Below, piece after piece: positions 29,322 to 42,174 of a stretch of 64,000 bases of DNA; positions within the stretch are counted from its first letter, which is position 1; each line of letters begins with the position of its first letter. The translations under genes and the position numbers were made by a program. The stretch is from Bosea sp. 124. Lineage in GTDB: Bacteria > Pseudomonadota > Alphaproteobacteria > Rhizobiales > Beijerinckiaceae. The notes below the pieces were generated by a model. It was given only the letters and a program-made list of their open reading frames with translations. It was not told the DNA's origin and searched no databases. The stretch covers positions 4,543,001 to 4,607,000 of the forward strand of contig NZ_PZZM01000001.1 of assembly GCF_003046175.1 (NCBI RefSeq), given 5' to 3'.

Positions 29322-30431
29322 ATGACCCTGCAACGCCAAATCGGCTTCTGGCTGCTCTCGCTCGTCGTCTTCGTGCTGTTTCTCGTGGTGCTGCGCGACG
29401 TGCTGCTGCCGTTCATCGCGGCGCTGGCGCTGGCTTATCTACTCGACCCGCTCGCCGACCGCCTCGCAAAGCTCGGGATGAGCCGGCTGACCGCGACGAT
29501 CGCGATCCTCTTCGTCTTTCTGCTGATGTTCGTGATGGCGCTCGTGCTGCTGGCGCCGCTGCTCGGCCAGCAGCTCGCCGGGCTGATCGCGCGTCTGCCG
29601 GCCGATGCGGCCAAGCTGCAGGCGCTGGTGCTGGAGCAGGGCGGTCCCTGGCTCGAACGTTTCGGCGGTGCCAAGCTGACCGAGGAGGCGCAGAACTCGC
29701 TCGGCGAACTCGTCGGCCAGGCGACGAAATGGGTCGGCAGCGTCTTGCAGTCGCTCTGGACCGGCGGCACCGCCATCATCGGCGTGTTTTCGCTGCTGGT
29801 GCTGACGCCGGTCATCGCCTTCTACCTGCTGGTCGACTGGGACCGGATGTGCGCCACGGTCGATAGCTGGCTGCCGCTCGATCATCGCGAGACGATTCGC
29901 GGGCTGCTGCACGAGATGGATGTTGCGATCGCGGGCTTCCTGCGCGGGCAGGCGCTGGTCTGCCTGCTGCTCGGCATCTTCTATGCGGTGGGCCTGAGCC
30001 TGCTCGGCGTCAATTTCGGCGCGCTGATCGGCATCATCTCGGGCTTCCTGTCGTTCATTCCCTATGTCGGGTCGCTGACGGGGCTCGTGCTCTCGGTCGG
30101 CGTCGCGATCGTGCAGTTCTGGCCGGACTGGACCTGGCCGCTGGCGACGCTCGCGGTGTTCTTCGCCGGGCAGTTCCTCGAGGGCAACATCTTCCAGCCG
30201 AAATTCGTCGGCGATTCGATCGGTGTGCACCCGGTCTGGCTGATGTTCGCGCTGCTCGCCTTCGGCTCGCTGTTCGGCTTCGTCGGGCTGCTGCTGGCGG
30301 TGCCGCTGGCGGCCGTCATCGGCGTGCTCTGCCGCTTCGCGCTCAGGCAGTACCTCGCCAGCAACATCTATCATGGCGGCGACGCCACGCGCGCGGCGGA
30401 GGCGCGGGCGCGTATCGATGCCGATGGCTGA
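29322..30431 (+). CDS. AI-2E family transporter (PerM-like)
   Basis: A 369-aa membrane protein of the AI-2E/PerM family with about eight transmembrane helices. The first pair is FWLLSLVVFVLFLVVLRDVL and FIAALALAYLLDPLADRL, and the C-terminal block is FFAGQFLEGNIFQPKFVG and GVHPVWLMFALLAFGSLFG. Members export autoinducer-2 in some bacteria and act as Na+/H+ antiporters in others, so the substrate is open. The stop overlaps the hdaA start, so the two are coupled. Confidence 0.9.
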   Translation: MTLQRQIGFWLLSLVVFVLFLVVLRDVLLPFIAALALAYLLDPLADRLAKLGMSRLTATIAILFVFLLMFVMALVLLAPLLGQQLAGLIARLPADAAKLQALVLEQGGPWLERFGGAKLTEEAQNSLGELVGQATKWVGSVLQSLWTGGTAIIGVFSLLVLTPVIAFYLLVDWDRMCATVDSWLPLDHRETIRGLLHEMDVAIAGFLRGQALVCLLLGIFYAVGLSLLGVNFGALIGIISGFLSFIPYVGSLTGLVLSVGVAIVQFWPDWTWPLATLAVFFAGQFLEGNIFQPKFVGDSIGVHPVWLMFALLAFGSLFGFVGLLLAVPLAAVIGVLCRFALRQYLASNIYHGGDATRAAEARARIDADG

Positions 30432-31134
30432 GCCCCCGGCGCGTCCGCGCCAGCTCGCCTTCGACCTGCCGGTCGACAGCCGCTACGGCGTCGAGGACTT
30501 CCTGGTCGGCCCGTCGAACGAGGCGGCCTATGGCCTCGTCGAGGCCTGGCCGGCCTGGCCGGACGCCTGGCTGCGGCTCGTCGGGCCGGAGGGCGCCGGA
30601 AAGACCCATCTCGCCGCGATCTGGGCCAAGGTGGCCCATGCCTGGACGGTACCGGCGGCCGAGGTGGTCGAGGGCAACGTGCCGCATCTGGTCTCGGGCG
30701 GTGCGCTGGTCGTCGAGGATTGCGACCGGGGACTGCGCGACGAGGCGGCGCTGTTCCATCTGATGAACGCGATCAAGGCGCGCGGCGGCCATCTGCTGCT
30801 GACCGCGCGCGAGGCGCCGGACCTCTGGGGGCTGCGCGTGCCGGACCTGCTGTCGCGGCTGCGGCTTGCGCCGCATGCCACGATCGATCCGCCGGACGAT
30901 GCATTGCTGCGGGCGGTTCTGGTCAAGCTCTTCATCGACCGGCAGCTCATCGTCGACACCGGCACCATCGAGATGCTGGCGCTGCGGATGGAGCGCTCCT
31001 TTGCCGCTGCACGGGCGCTGGTCGACGCGCTCGACCGGCTCTCGCTGGAGCGCGGGCGCCGCGTGACGCGGGCGCTGGCGAGCGAGGCGCTGGCGGGCCT
31101 GTCCGTACAGGCCGGGCTCTCGGCGGAGGAGTAG
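30418..31134 (+). CDS. hdaA: Hda-like regulatory inactivator of DnaA
   Basis: A 238-aa short DnaA-like AAA+ protein without a DNA-binding domain. The N-terminal RQLAFDLP is the sliding-clamp binding motif of Hda. Walker A is GPEGAGKTH; the Walker B region ALVVEDCDRG has Glu-Asp in place of Asp-Glu/Asp. In Caulobacter, HdaA bound to DnaN makes DnaA hydrolyse ATP and prevents re-initiation. The start is at 30418 (or 30424, two residues shorter), overlapping the end of the AI-2E gene, a pairing often seen in alphaproteobacteria. Confidence 0.88.
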   Translation: MPMAEPPARPRQLAFDLPVDSRYGVEDFLVGPSNEAAYGLVEAWPAWPDAWLRLVGPEGAGKTHLAAIWAKVAHAWTVPAAEVVEGNVPHLVSGGALVVEDCDRGLRDEAALFHLMNAIKARGGHLLLTAREAPDLWGLRVPDLLSRLRLAPHATIDPPDDALLRAVLVKLFIDRQLIVDTGTIEMLALRMERSFAAARALVDALDRLSLERGRRVTRALASEALAGLSVQAGLSAEE

Positions 31135-31140
31135 GCCCGC

Positions 31141-32457
31141 TCAGCGCGGGCCGGGCGAAGCCTCGACCGGCAGCGCCACCAGGCGGGCATGCATCGCCTC
31201 GACCAGAAGCTCGTGGGCACGCGCTGCGATCGCGTCGAGCGAAGGCGTCTTCACGAACATCGCGGCGGCCTTCTCGCTCAACTGCTCGCGGCTGGGCAGG
31301 ACCGGCAGATGCCAGCTCGATGCATCCCAATGCGCCAGCACGTCATGGGCCTGCTGCTGAAGCGCGGCCAGCCCGTCGCTGGCGCGGTTCTGGAGTTCGG
31401 CCAGCGCCGCGCGCAGCTCGGCTGCGGTCAGGGTCGGCAGGTGGAGCTCCGGCAGCGAGGGCGTGGCGGCATAGGCCTCGCGGAAGGCCGCCACCACCCG
31501 GTCGAGCGGGACGGAAGCCGCGAGCCGCTCGGCCGAGCGCTCGATGACGCGCGGCGGCAGGGCCTGCGAGCGTTCGATCACGGCCTGCGGCGGCTGCTTC
31601 AGGTCCCAGACGAGGCGGAGCTTCGAAAGCCCGACGATGATGTAGTAGGTCGGGTCGATCTGCCACCAGCGGAAGCCCTGGCGGACGCTGTACTGATAGG
31701 CGTGGTGGTTGTTGTGCCAGCCTTCGCCCATGGTGATGATCGCCAGCCACCAGTTGTTGCGGCTCTCGTCGCCGGTGACATAGTCCTTGTCGCCATGCAC
31801 ATGGGCGAGCGAGTTGATGCAGAACGTCGCGTGGTAGACCGCGACCGTCGACCAGAAGAAGCCGACGAACAGGCCGGCCCAGCCATCGATCGCAAAGCAG
31901 ATCAAGGCGAGCAGGATCGCAGGCGCGATCTCGAAGCGATGCAGCCAGCGCAGCTCCGGGAATTTCGTCAGGTCCTGGATGCTCGAATCGTCGAAGACAT
32001 GATGGTCGCGGCTGAAGATCCAGCCGACATGGGAATAGGCGAAGGAGTTCTGCACTGGCGAATGCACGTCATGCTCGGTGTCGGAATAGCGGTGGTGATG
32101 GCGGTGCTTCGAAGCCCACCAGAACACGCTCTTCTGCGCTGTCGACTGCGCCAGCACGGCGAGCAGGAACTGGCCGAGCCGGCTGGTCTTGTAGGTGCGA
32201 TGCGAGAAATAGCGGTGATAGCCGCCGGTCACCGCGAACATGCGCAGCCAGTACAGGCCGATGGCGAGCCAGACGGAGCTTGCGGTCACGCCGCTCCAGA
32301 TGGCGCCGAAACAGGCGATATGCGCGAGAACGAAGGGGATCGCGGACGGATAGACGATGTCGCCTTCGTCATGGTGGGGCGTGCTGCTCAAGACGGCCTC
32401 TGTCGGATCGGGATGGCGGCCATTGCAGCCGCCGGGGAGGGCTCTCCCGCTACGCAT
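31141..32457 (-). CDS. Acyl-CoA/acyl-lipid fatty acid desaturase (delta-9 type)
   Basis: A 438-aa di-iron membrane desaturase that adds a cis double bond to fatty acids. The three His boxes are HRYFSH (HX4H), HRHHH (HXXHH) and HNNHH. Four membrane helices are visible. The desaturase fold ends near residue 320; a further 110 residues or so (from [19 protein letters not shown] on) have helical, Ala/Leu-rich character and no known domain. The ATG at 32457 is used; a TTG at 32391 giving 416 aa is a good alternative, since homology begins there. The gene is divergent from ppk1. Confidence 0.9.
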   Translation of the reverse strand: MRSGRALPGGCNGRHPDPTEAVLSSTPHHDEGDIVYPSAIPFVLAHIACFGAIWSGVTASSVWLAIGLYWLRMFAVTGGYHRYFSHRTYKTSRLGQFLLAVLAQSTAQKSVFWWASKHRHHHRYSDTEHDVHSPVQNSFAYSHVGWIFSRDHHVFDDSSIQDLTKFPELRWLHRFEIAPAILLALICFAIDGWAGLFVGFFWSTVAVYHATFCINSLAHVHGDKDYVTGDESRNNWWLAIITMGEGWHNNHHAYQYSVRQGFRWWQIDPTYYIIVGLSKLRLVWDLKQPPQAVIERSQALPPRVIERSAERLAASVPLDRVVAAFREAYAATPSLPELHLPTLTAAELRAALAELQNRASDGLAALQQQAHDVLAHWDASSWHLPVLPSREQLSEKAAAMFVKTPSLDAIAARAHELLVEAMHARLVALPVEASPGPR

Positions 32458-32626
32458 ACGAAACAGGACCGCAGCAGCCCGTGCAAGGGGACCGCTCGAC
32501 GCAGGCAAGCGACCGCCAAGGCGTATGGTGGCAAATGATTCGGCCGCAAATGACATGGCCGCAAATGGTCTCGCGTGTCATCGAAACGTCACGCTAGGAT
32601 GGCTCAAGACCGGCGAGGAGACCAAT

Positions 32627-34858
32627 GTGGCGAAAGCAGCGACCGTAACAAGAGCCAAGGGCATGAACACGAAACCCGGCGTCATCGAAGCCTCGGAAGC
32701 CGTTCCCGCCGCCGAGGCCGCCTCGCTGCGGGATTCGCCGGCGCGCTTCATGAATCGCGAGCTGTCCTGGCTGCAGTTCAACCGCCGCGTGATGGAGGAG
32801 GCCTCCAACCGCCATCATCCGCTGCTGGAGCAGCTGCGCTTCCTGTCGATTTCGGCGGCCAATCTCGACGAGTTCTTCATGGTGCGCGTCTCGGGCTTGC
32901 GCGAACAGCTCAAGGCCGGCGTCGTCACGCCTAGCCAGGACGGGCTGACCCCGGCTGAGCAGCTCGTCAAGCTCGGCAAGGCGGTCGCGGCGCTGACCGA
33001 CGACCAGCAGGCGCGCTGGGTCGAGCTCAAGCGCGACCTGCACGAAAACCGCATCCATCTGCTTGGCCCCGGAGACATCGGTCCGCAGGAGCGGGTCTGG
33101 CTCGAGGATTATTTCCTCAACTACATCTTCCCGGTGCTGACGCCGCTGGCGATCGACCCGGCGCATCCGTTTCCGTTCATCCCCAATCTCGGCTTCACGC
33201 TTGCGCTGGCGCTGGAGCGGGTGAGCGACGGCCGCCAGCTCGATGCGCTGATCCGCGTGCCGATCAAGATGGACCGCTTCATCGAGCTGCCGGACCTGGC
33301 GCGCGAGGGGCTGCGCCGCTTCATCACGCTCGAGGATGCGGTCTCGCTGTTCATCGGCAAGCTATTCCCGGGCTACGACGTCAAGGGCACCGGCTCCTTC
33401 CGCGTCATCCGCGACACCGATCTCGACATCGAGGAGGAGGCGGAGGATCTGGTGCGCGTCTTCGAGACGATGTTGAAGCTGCGTCGGCTCGGCGTCGTCA
33501 TCCGCCTCGAGATCAGCCGGGGCATGCCGCCCCATCTGCGCAAGCTGATCGTGCGCGAGCTCAAGGTGGACGAGGACGAGGTCGTCGCCATCGACGGCAT
33601 GATCGGCCTCAGCGAACTCGCCCAGCTCGTCGGGGTCGACCGGCCTGACCTCAAGTTCAAGCCCTACAACGCCCGCTTCCCCGAGCGCATCCGCGAGCAT
33701 GGCGGCGATTGTTTCGCCGCGATCCGCCAGAAGGACCTGCTCGTCCACCACCCCTATGAGAGCTTCGACGTCGTCGTGCAGTTCCTGCAGCAGGCGGCAC
33801 GCGACCCCAACGTCGTCGCGATCAAGCAGACGCTCTACCGCACCTCCTCGAACTCGCCGATCGTCAAGGCGCTGACGGAGGCGGCCGAGGCCGGCAAGTC
33901 GGTGACGGCGCTGGTCGAGCTCAAGGCGCGGTTCGACGAGGAAGCCAATATCCGCTGGGCCAAGGAGATGGAGCGCGCCGGCGTCCAGGTGGTCTACGGC
34001 TTCATCGAGCTGAAGACCCACGCCAAGCTCTCGCTGGTGGTGCGGCGGGAAGCCGGGCAGCTCGTCAGCTACTGCCATATCGCGACCGGCAACTACCATC
34101 CGATCACGGCGCGCATCTATACCGACGTCTCGTTCTTCACCGCCGATCCGGTGATGTCGCAGGATGTCGCGCGCGTCTTCAACTTCATCACCGGCTATGC
34201 CGAACCGGCCGAGCTGGAGAAGATGTCGGTCTCGCCGGTGGGGCTCAAGCAGCGCCTGCTAGACGACATCGCCGAGGAGGTCGCGAATGTGAAGGCCGGC
34301 CGCAAGGGCGCGATCTGGGGCAAGTGCAATTCGCTGGTCGATCCCGAGATCATCGACGCGCTCTATGATGCGAGCCAGGCCGGCGTCGAGATCGATTTCG
34401 TGGTGCGCGGCATCTGCTGCCTGCGTCCGGGCATTCCGGGGCTGTCGGAGAACATCCGGGTCAAATCGATCATCGGCCGCTTCCTGGAGCATACGCGGGT
34501 CTATGCCTTCGGCGCCGGACATGGCATGCCTTCGCCCAAGGCCAAGCTCTACATCTCCTCGGCCGATCTGATGCCGCGCAACCTCGACCGGCGCGTCGAG
34601 GCGCTGACGCCGATCCTGAACCCCACCGTCCACCAGCAACTGCTCGAGCAGATCATGCTCGCGAACTTCCTCGACAATGAACAGAGCTGGACGATCTTGC
34701 CCGATGGCGGCTCCCGACGCATTGTCCCGGCGCCGAACGAAGAGTCGTTCAACGCCCATAAGTACTTCATGACGAACCCGAGTCTGTCAGGACGTGGAAA
34801 ATCTCTCTCCAATTCCAGCCCCCGCTCCCTTTCGCGTCGAGGCGGACGCAAGGGCTGA
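32627..34858 (+). CDS. ppk1: Polyphosphate kinase 1
   Basis: A 743-aa enzyme that makes inorganic polyphosphate from ATP. PPK1 features are [20 protein letters not shown] at the N-domain start, [34 protein letters not shown] (about 375), the autophosphorylated His in [15 protein letters not shown] (about 465), and [18 protein letters not shown]. The GTG at 32627 has GGAG seven bases upstream and is preferred over the ATG at 32663. The last 65 bases overlap the ppx start, so the synthesis and breakdown enzymes are translated as a pair. Confidence 0.95.
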   Translation: MAKAATVTRAKGMNTKPGVIEASEAVPAAEAASLRDSPARFMNRELSWLQFNRRVMEEASNRHHPLLEQLRFLSISAANLDEFFMVRVSGLREQLKAGVVTPSQDGLTPAEQLVKLGKAVAALTDDQQARWVELKRDLHENRIHLLGPGDIGPQERVWLEDYFLNYIFPVLTPLAIDPAHPFPFIPNLGFTLALALERVSDGRQLDALIRVPIKMDRFIELPDLAREGLRRFITLEDAVSLFIGKLFPGYDVKGTGSFRVIRDTDLDIEEEAEDLVRVFETMLKLRRLGVVIRLEISRGMPPHLRKLIVRELKVDEDEVVAIDGMIGLSELAQLVGVDRPDLKFKPYNARFPERIREHGGDCFAAIRQKDLLVHHPYESFDVVVQFLQQAARDPNVVAIKQTLYRTSSNSPIVKALTEAAEAGKSVTALVELKARFDEEANIRWAKEMERAGVQVVYGFIELKTHAKLSLVVRREAGQLVSYCHIATGNYHPITARIYTDVSFFTADPVMSQDVARVFNFITGYAEPAELEKMSVSPVGLKQRLLDDIAEEVANVKAGRKGAIWGKCNSLVDPEIIDALYDASQAGVEIDFVVRGICCLRPGIPGLSENIRVKSIIGRFLEHTRVYAFGAGHGMPSPKAKLYISSADLMPRNLDRRVEALTPILNPTVHQQLLEQIMLANFLDNEQSWTILPDGGSRRIVPAPNEESFNAHKYFMTNPSLSGRGKSLSNSSPRSLSRRGGRKG

Positions 34859-36371
34859 GGTCCTGAACGCGCCCGGCCGTCTCGGGCTCGGCGCCGGCAC
34901 GCTGGCGATCGTCGACATCGGTTCGAACTCGGTGCGTCTCGTCGTCTACGAGATGGTGGCGCGTGCGCCCGCCCAGGTCTTCAACGAGAAGGAGATGGCG
35001 GGCCTCGGCCGCCAGGTCGCGACGACCGGGCAGCTTGCCAAGGACGCGATGGAGAAGGCGATCGCGGCGCTGGTGCGCTTTCGCATCCTGTGCGAGGCCA
35101 TGCATGTCGGTGAAATCCGCGTCATCGCCACCGCTGCCGCGCGCTATGCCAGCAACGGGCCTGAGTTCATCGCGCGCGCCGAGGAGGCGATCGGCCAGCC
35201 GATCGAGCTGATCTCGGGCGACCGCGAGGCGGTTCTGTCGGGGCTCGGCGTGGTCTCGGGCTTCGACAACCCGGACGGCGTCGTCGGCGATCTCGGTGGC
35301 GGCAGTCTTGAGCTGATCTCGATCGCGCGCGGCGGGGTCGGGCAGGGGGCGAGCGTCCCGCTCGGCGGCCTCGCCTTGCTGGACCGCTCGAAGAACTCGC
35401 TCAGGCTGGCCGAGAAGATCGTCAAGGACGAGCTCGACAGGCTGCCCCAGATCGCCGCCATGAAGGGGCGCGACTTCTATGCCGTCGGCGGCACCTGGCG
35501 GGCGCTCGCGACGCTGCACCAGCACCAGGTGCACTACCCGCTCAACGTCATGCACGGCTATACGCTATCGGCGCGCGATGTCGCCGATTTCGTCAAGCTG
35601 GTGGAGAAGGCCGATCTGACGGGGCTCGACTCGATCGATTCCGTCTCCTCGGCGCGGCGTCCGCTGCTGGCCTATGGCGCGCTCGTCCTCGACGAACTGA
35701 TCAAGCGCGGCAAGCCGCGCGCCGTGATCATCTCGGCGCAGGGCGTGCGCGAGGGGTTGCTGCACGAGCAGCTTGCTCCGGAGGAACGGGCGGCAGACCC
35801 GCTGCTGCGCGCGGCGCGCGACTACAACCATCTGCGGGCGCGCGATCCGCGCCACGCCGCCGAGCTGATCGCCTGGAGCCGCGCCATCCTCGAGACGGCG
35901 GGTCTCCCAGAGGACGAGCCGTCAGCGCGGCTGACCGAATCGGTCTGCTTGCTCTCCGACATCGGCTGGCGCGCCCATCCCGATTATCGCGGCGAGCAGA
36001 GCATGAACGTGATCGCGCATGCCTATTTCACCGGGATCGACCATGTCGGGCGCGCTTTTCTCGCACTGGCGATCTTCCACCGCTATGCGGGACTGAAATC
36101 GACGTCGCCGACGGCCCTGGCGCTGCGCGCGCTGCTGCCACAGCCCATCCTGGAGCGGGCCCTGCTGCTGGCAGCGATCTTCCGAGTCGCCTATCTGCTC
36201 TCTGCCGGCATGGCCGGGCTGCTGCCGCGTATGCCGGCGACCTGCGTCGACGGCCGGCTCATCCTGCGTTTTCCCGACGATCTGCGCGCGCTGGCAAGCG
36301 ACCGCGTGATTGGCCGGCTGAAGCAGCTCGCCAAGCTGCTCGGGCGCGAGGTCGAGATCACACGAGCCTGA
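34794..36371 (+). CDS. ppx: Exopolyphosphatase, Ppx/GppA family
   Basis: A 525-aa phosphatase that removes terminal phosphates from polyphosphate (and perhaps pppGpp). The actin-like ATPase fold shows [15 protein letters not shown] (about residues 38-52), the catalytic Glu region [16 protein letters not shown], and [15 protein letters not shown]-terminal HD-like helical domain follows ([20 protein letters not shown]). The start is GTG inside the ppk1 end. The order ppk1-ppx is conserved in many proteobacteria. Confidence 0.94.
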   Translation: MENLSPIPAPAPFRVEADARAEVLNAPGRLGLGAGTLAIVDIGSNSVRLVVYEMVARAPAQVFNEKEMAGLGRQVATTGQLAKDAMEKAIAALVRFRILCEAMHVGEIRVIATAAARYASNGPEFIARAEEAIGQPIELISGDREAVLSGLGVVSGFDNPDGVVGDLGGGSLELISIARGGVGQGASVPLGGLALLDRSKNSLRLAEKIVKDELDRLPQIAAMKGRDFYAVGGTWRALATLHQHQVHYPLNVMHGYTLSARDVADFVKLVEKADLTGLDSIDSVSSARRPLLAYGALVLDELIKRGKPRAVIISAQGVREGLLHEQLAPEERAADPLLRAARDYNHLRARDPRHAAELIAWSRAILETAGLPEDEPSARLTESVCLLSDIGWRAHPDYRGEQSMNVIAHAYFTGIDHVGRAFLALAIFHRYAGLKSTSPTALALRALLPQPILERALLLAAIFRVAYLLSAGMAGLLPRMPATCVDGRLILRFPDDLRALASDRVIGRLKQLAKLLGREVEITRA

Positions 36372-36421
36372 GGCGAGCGTCCAGGAAACGGGGCCGGTTC
36401 TTCCGAGACCCTGCGCGAAAC

Positions 36422-37561
36422 CTAGCCCACCACGACGCGGCCGCGCACGACACGCAGGCCTAGCGTGCCGCTTTTCAGCGCCAGCGCCTTGTCGCCGAAG
36501 ACGCTGCGCCGCCAGCCTTGCAGGGCCGGCACGTCGGCCTCGTCGTCGGAGGCGATCGCCTCGAGATCGTCGGCGGAGGCGATGATCTTCGGCGCGACAC
36601 GCTCGGCTTCTGCCACAGCCTTGAGCAGGACCTTGAGCAGGTCGAGCACGGCGCCGTTGCCGCCGCGGCCGCGTTCCCGCTCGAGCCGGGGCAGGGTCTT
36701 GGGATCGAGCGCCAGGCCGCGCTCGATCGCCGCCAGCACCTCGCCGCCGGAGCGCGAACGCTCGAAACCGTTGGGCACCGAGCGCAATTCCGCCAGCGCC
36801 TCGACCGAGCGCGGCGCACGCTGGACGATGTCCATCAGCGCGTCGTCCTTGAGCACGCGCTGGCGCGGCACGTCACGGTGCTGCGCCTCGCGTTCGCGCC
36901 AGGCCGCCAGTTCGATCAGGGCGGCGAGTTCCTTCGGCTTGCGAATGCGGCCCTTGAGGCGCAGCCAGGCGTTCTCGGGCTTGACCTCGTAGGTGCCGGG
37001 CGAATTCAACACCGCCATCTCCTCCGCGACCCAGCTCTCGCGACCGCTCTGTTCGAGATCGGCCTTGAGGGCGAGATAGATGTCGCGCAGATGGGTGACG
37101 TCGGCCTCGGCATAGACGAGCTGAGCGTCGTTGAGCGGCCGGCGCGACCAGTCGGTGAAGCGCGACGACTTGTCGATGCGAGCCTTGGCGAGGTCGTTGG
37201 CGAGCTGTTCGTAGCCGACCGAGTCGCCATAGCCGCAGACCATGGCTGCAACCTGCGTGTCGAACAGCGGCGTCGGCAGCACCCGGCCGAGCATCCAGAC
37301 GATTTCCAGATCCTGCCGCGCGGCATGGAAGACCTTGACCACCGCTTCATCGACCATGAGGCCGAAAAACGGTGCGAGGTCGAGATCGGGCGCCAGCGGA
37401 TCGACCAGCACGGCCTCGTCGGGCGAGGCGAGCTGGATCAGGCAGAGCTTCGGATAATAGGTCGTCTCCCGCAGGAATTCGGTGTCGACCGTGACGAAGG
37501 GGTGCAGGGCCAGCCGCGCGCAGGCGTCGGCGAGGTCGGCGGTGGTGGTGATGAGGTTCAT
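36422..37561 (-). CDS. rnd: Ribonuclease D
   Basis: A 379-aa 3'-5' exoribonuclease that trims tRNA and other small RNA ends. DEDD motif I is in [20 protein letters not shown], motif II in [12 protein letters not shown], and motif III with the Tyr in [18 protein letters not shown]. An HRDC domain follows ([20 protein letters not shown], about 215-295). Length is normal. The gene is divergent from aspS with about 125 bp between. Confidence 0.95.
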   Translation of the reverse strand: MNLITTTADLADACARLALHPFVTVDTEFLRETTYYPKLCLIQLASPDEAVLVDPLAPDLDLAPFFGLMVDEAVVKVFHAARQDLEIVWMLGRVLPTPLFDTQVAAMVCGYGDSVGYEQLANDLAKARIDKSSRFTDWSRRPLNDAQLVYAEADVTHLRDIYLALKADLEQSGRESWVAEEMAVLNSPGTYEVKPENAWLRLKGRIRKPKELAALIELAAWREREAQHRDVPRQRVLKDDALMDIVQRAPRSVEALAELRSVPNGFERSRSGGEVLAAIERGLALDPKTLPRLERERGRGGNGAVLDLLKVLLKAVAEAERVAPKIIASADDLEAIASDDEADVPALQGWRRSVFGDKALALKSGTLGLRVVRGRVVVG

Positions 37562-37687
37562 AGGCCCGGCTCATAGCAGACGGAGCAGCGCCATGTCGCG
37601 GGCGTTCTTGACAATCTGCTCCCCTGCGTGTGCTTACCCGGAAAACCGCCCGCGCGATCATGCCCGCGTGCGCGCCATCGCGGCCGA

Positions 37688-39496
<1,809 letters not shown>

Positions 39497-39501
39497 TCCA
39501 A

Positions 39502-39873
39502 ATGTCCGTCGTCTCCGTCGCGCGGCCCTTCGCGCTCGCCTGCCTCGTGGCTGCGCCGCTCGCCGCCTGCGTCTCCGGCCCGGCCAATCCGAGCGCGGGG
39601 CGTGCTTCCGAGCTCGCGACGCTGGTCTCGCGCTCGGTCGCCTGCCGGGCGGGCGCGCCGCGCGCCAGCACGCTGGAGCGCTTCCTCGCCTCGGAGCGCG
39701 AGCGCGGTGCCACGCCGGAGCAGCTTGCGAGCGCGCGCTCGACCTATCTCACGGTCTCCGAGGCCGAGACGATCAATCAGGGGGTCAAGCCTGAGGCTTG
39801 CGACCGCGAGGAGCGCGCGGCGGTCAAGGAAAAGATGGCGCGGGTCCGCGCCGGCGATTTCAGCGCGTTCTGA
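39502..39873 (+). CDS. Small hypothetical lipoprotein (copy A)
   Basis: A 123-aa protein starting five bases after the aspS stop. It has a lipoprotein signal (FALACLVAAPLAAC, lipobox LAAC). The mature part is helical and charged, with two cysteines (VACRAGAP and PEACDREERAAV). It seems related to the next gene: both have a Cys at the start of the helical part and a C-D-x-x-E-R block near the end. No family is recognised. Confidence 0.65.
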   Translation: MSVVSVARPFALACLVAAPLAACVSGPANPSAGRASELATLVSRSVACRAGAPRASTLERFLASERERGATPEQLASARSTYLTVSEAETINQGVKPEACDREERAAVKEKMARVRAGDFSAF

Positions 39874-39894
39874 TTTCCGACCGCTGCCGCTGCG

Positions 39895-40194
39895 ATGCCC
39901 GTCCTGAAACGCTGTCTGGCCCTGTCCGTACTGCTCGGCCTCGCCGCCTGCACCACGGCCGGGCCGGTGCCGGGAACCCCCGAATTCGCGGCGGCGCAGG
40001 TTTCGCGCGCCTATGATTGCGGCGTGCGGGTCGATCGCGGGCGGGTGATGGCCAGGCTTCCGCGCGAGGAGCGGCAGCGCTTCATGACGGCCAATGCCAG
40101 CTTCGCGGTGAAATCCTACAAGGCGCCACGCTCCTGCGACGCCTCCGAGCGCAGCAGCGTCCAGCGAGACGTCGCAGTTCTGGGCCGGCGCTGA
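39895..40194 (+). CDS. Small hypothetical lipoprotein (copy B)
   Basis: A 99-aa protein with lipobox LAAC in LSVLLGLAACTTAG. Its two later cysteines lie in YDCGVRVDR and SCDASERSSVQRD, placed like those of the preceding lipoprotein, so the pair may be an old tandem duplication. It is 21 bp downstream of copy A. Function unknown. Confidence 0.65.
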   Translation: MPVLKRCLALSVLLGLAACTTAGPVPGTPEFAAAQVSRAYDCGVRVDRGRVMARLPREERQRFMTANASFAVKSYKAPRSCDASERSSVQRDVAVLGRR

Positions 40195-40237
40195 ATTTCG
40201 CTTGCGTCGGGTGAGCCATCGCGGTCACAAGGCGCCG

Positions 40238-41122
40238 ATGCCCGCCGCCAGCCCGATCACCGCCATCGTCGTCGCCTATGACAGTGCCGAGGTGCTGCCG
40301 GCCTGTCTCTCGGCGCTGGCAGGCGAGGGCGTGCCGGCGATTGTCGTCGACAATGCCAGCGGCGATGCGAGCGCTACGCTGGCTCGCGGCCTTGGCGCGA
40401 CCGTCATTGCGAATGCGCACAACGAGGGCTATGGCCGCGCCAACAACCGGGGCGCAGCGTCTTGCGCCACGCCTTACGTGCTGATCGTCAACCCGGATGT
40501 CGAGATCAGGCCGGGTGCGGCCGAGGCGCTGCTGGCCGCTGCCGAGCGCTATCCCGACGCCGGGATGCTGGCGCCGCGCATCGTCGAGCCCTCCGGCCGC
40601 GTCTTCCTGCAGCCGCGCTCGCTGCTCTCGCCGCCGCATCTCAATCGTTCCGGAGCGATCGCGGTGCCGACGGGCGATGCCTGCCTGCCCTTCCTGTCGG
40701 GCGCCTGTCTGCTGGTCCGGCGCGAGCTGTTACTGTCGCTCGGCGGTTTTGATCCCGCGATCTTTCTGTTCTACGAGGATGACGATCTGTGCCGGCGGAT
40801 GCGCGACGCGGGGCATGCGCTGGTGCATGTGCATGAGGCGGAGGCCGGGCATGGTCGTGGCCGCTCCACCGCTCCGTCGCCGGGGCGCCGCTTCAAGGCG
40901 CGCTGGCATCTCGCCTGGTCGGAGGGATATGTCGCCGGCAAATACGGGCTGCCGCGGCCGGCCGTCGCGAAGATCCTCGAAAATCTCGCCAAGGCAGCGG
41001 GTTACGGGCTGCTGCTGAAGAGCGAGAAGATGTTCGCCCATGCCGGTTCAGCAGCGGGCGCGCTGGCCTGGCGTCGCGGCCGGACGGCTATGGCCCGCGA
41101 GGGGCTGGAGGCGCTTTCGTGA
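40238..41122 (+). CDS. Glycosyltransferase family 2 protein
   Basis: A 294-aa GT-A fold transferase, probably building a surface polysaccharide. It has ITAIVVAYDSAEVLPACLSAL at the N-terminus, VVDNASGDAS, NEGYGRANNRGA, and the metal-binding NPDVEIRPG (DxD-like). Acceptor-side FLSGACLLVRRELLLSLGGFD and FFYEDDDLCRR-like (FLFYEDDDLCRRMR) blocks follow. This matches the rhamnosyltransferase (WcaA/RfbN) type. The ATG at 40238 begins the conserved part; TTG or GTG codons shortly upstream are possible. Its stop overlaps the next gene (GTGA). Confidence 0.9.
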   Translation: MPAASPITAIVVAYDSAEVLPACLSALAGEGVPAIVVDNASGDASATLARGLGATVIANAHNEGYGRANNRGAASCATPYVLIVNPDVEIRPGAAEALLAAAERYPDAGMLAPRIVEPSGRVFLQPRSLLSPPHLNRSGAIAVPTGDACLPFLSGACLLVRRELLLSLGGFDPAIFLFYEDDDLCRRMRDAGHALVHVHEAEAGHGRGRSTAPSPGRRFKARWHLAWSEGYVAGKYGLPRPAVAKILENLAKAAGYGLLLKSEKMFAHAGSAAGALAWRRGRTAMAREGLEALS

Positions 41123-42174
41123 CGGGGTTGCGCAGCATCAGCGTCGGCGGGGCTATGTCCGGCGGCCACAACAATTTCGGCCTGCTGCGGCTGGTGCTGG
41201 CGCTGGCCGTTGTGGTGTCGCACGCCTTCAGCGTCGCGACGGGGCGCGTCGAGGACGAGCCCTGGGCGCAGTCGACCGGCTTCACGCTGGGCGAGCACGG
41301 GGTGAACGGCTTCTTCGCGATCTCAGGCTTCCTGGTGACGATGAGCTATGACCGGCGTGGCTGGCGAGACTATGTGCTGGCCCGCACCTTGCGGATCGGG
41401 CCTGGGCTCGTCGCCGCGACGCTGGTCGTGGCGCTGCTGCTTGGCCCGGCGATGACGCGGCTCGATCTCTCCGCCTATCTCGCCCACCCGCAGCTCTGGC
41501 GCTTCATCACCGGTACGCTGACGACCTTCAAGAGCGCGACCTTCCTGCCCGGTGTCTTCGAGGACAATCCGCTGCGCTCGCCGATGGGCACCGTCTGGAC
41601 GCTGAAATACGAGACGCTGTGCTATCTCGGCGTGCTGGTCGCAGGGCTTGTGGGCCTGCTTGGGTGGCCGAAGCTGGCGCTCGGGATCGGCGGCGTGCTG
41701 CTGGCGGCGACGGTGCTGCGCGAGATCGTGACGCCCGATGGCCCCAAGGGCGTCGAAACGGCGCTGCGCCTGCCGCTGATCTTCCTGACTGGGGGACTGA
41801 TCTATCTGTTCCGCGCGCGCGTGCCCGTGTCGCTGCCCGGCCTTGCGGTCGCGCTGGTCGCTCTGGCATTGCTGTCGCCGACGCCGCTCTACAAGGCGGG
41901 GCTCTATCTGGTCACTGCCTGGGGCGCCCTGGTGCTGGCGCTCGCCCCGGCACTGACGCGCTGGCGCACCGACCCGCCGGCCGATCTGTCCTATGGCGTC
42001 TATCTCTATGGCTGGCCGGTACAGCAGGCGAGCCATGCGCTGTTTCCGACGATCGGCGCCTTCGCGCTGTTCTGGCCGGCGCTGGTGGTGACGCTGGTCT
42101 TGGCGATGCTGTCCTGGCTCCTCGTCGAGAAGCCGGCTCTCGCTCTCAAGCGCCGGTTGTTGCGCGGCTCCTGA
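41119..42174 (+). CDS. Acyltransferase 3 family membrane protein (OafA/ExoZ type)
   Basis: A 351-aa integral membrane acyltransferase, likely adding acetyl or other acyl groups to a polysaccharide. About ten membrane helices, the conserved His in [16 protein letters not shown], the [16 protein letters not shown] block and the Arg in [10 protein letters not shown] are typical. The C-terminal helix ends with the family's [15 protein letters not shown] start overlapping the glycosyltransferase stop; an ATG at 41155 is the alternative. The 3' end overlaps the convergent acetyltransferase by 29 bp. Confidence 0.9.
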   Translation: MTGLRSISVGGAMSGGHNNFGLLRLVLALAVVVSHAFSVATGRVEDEPWAQSTGFTLGEHGVNGFFAISGFLVTMSYDRRGWRDYVLARTLRIGPGLVAATLVVALLLGPAMTRLDLSAYLAHPQLWRFITGTLTTFKSATFLPGVFEDNPLRSPMGTVWTLKYETLCYLGVLVAGLVGLLGWPKLALGIGGVLLAATVLREIVTPDGPKGVETALRLPLIFLTGGLIYLFRARVPVSLPGLAVALVALALLSPTPLYKAGLYLVTAWGALVLALAPALTRWRTDPPADLSYGVYLYGWPVQQASHALFPTIGAFALFWPALVVTLVLAMLSWLLVEKPALALKRRLLRGS

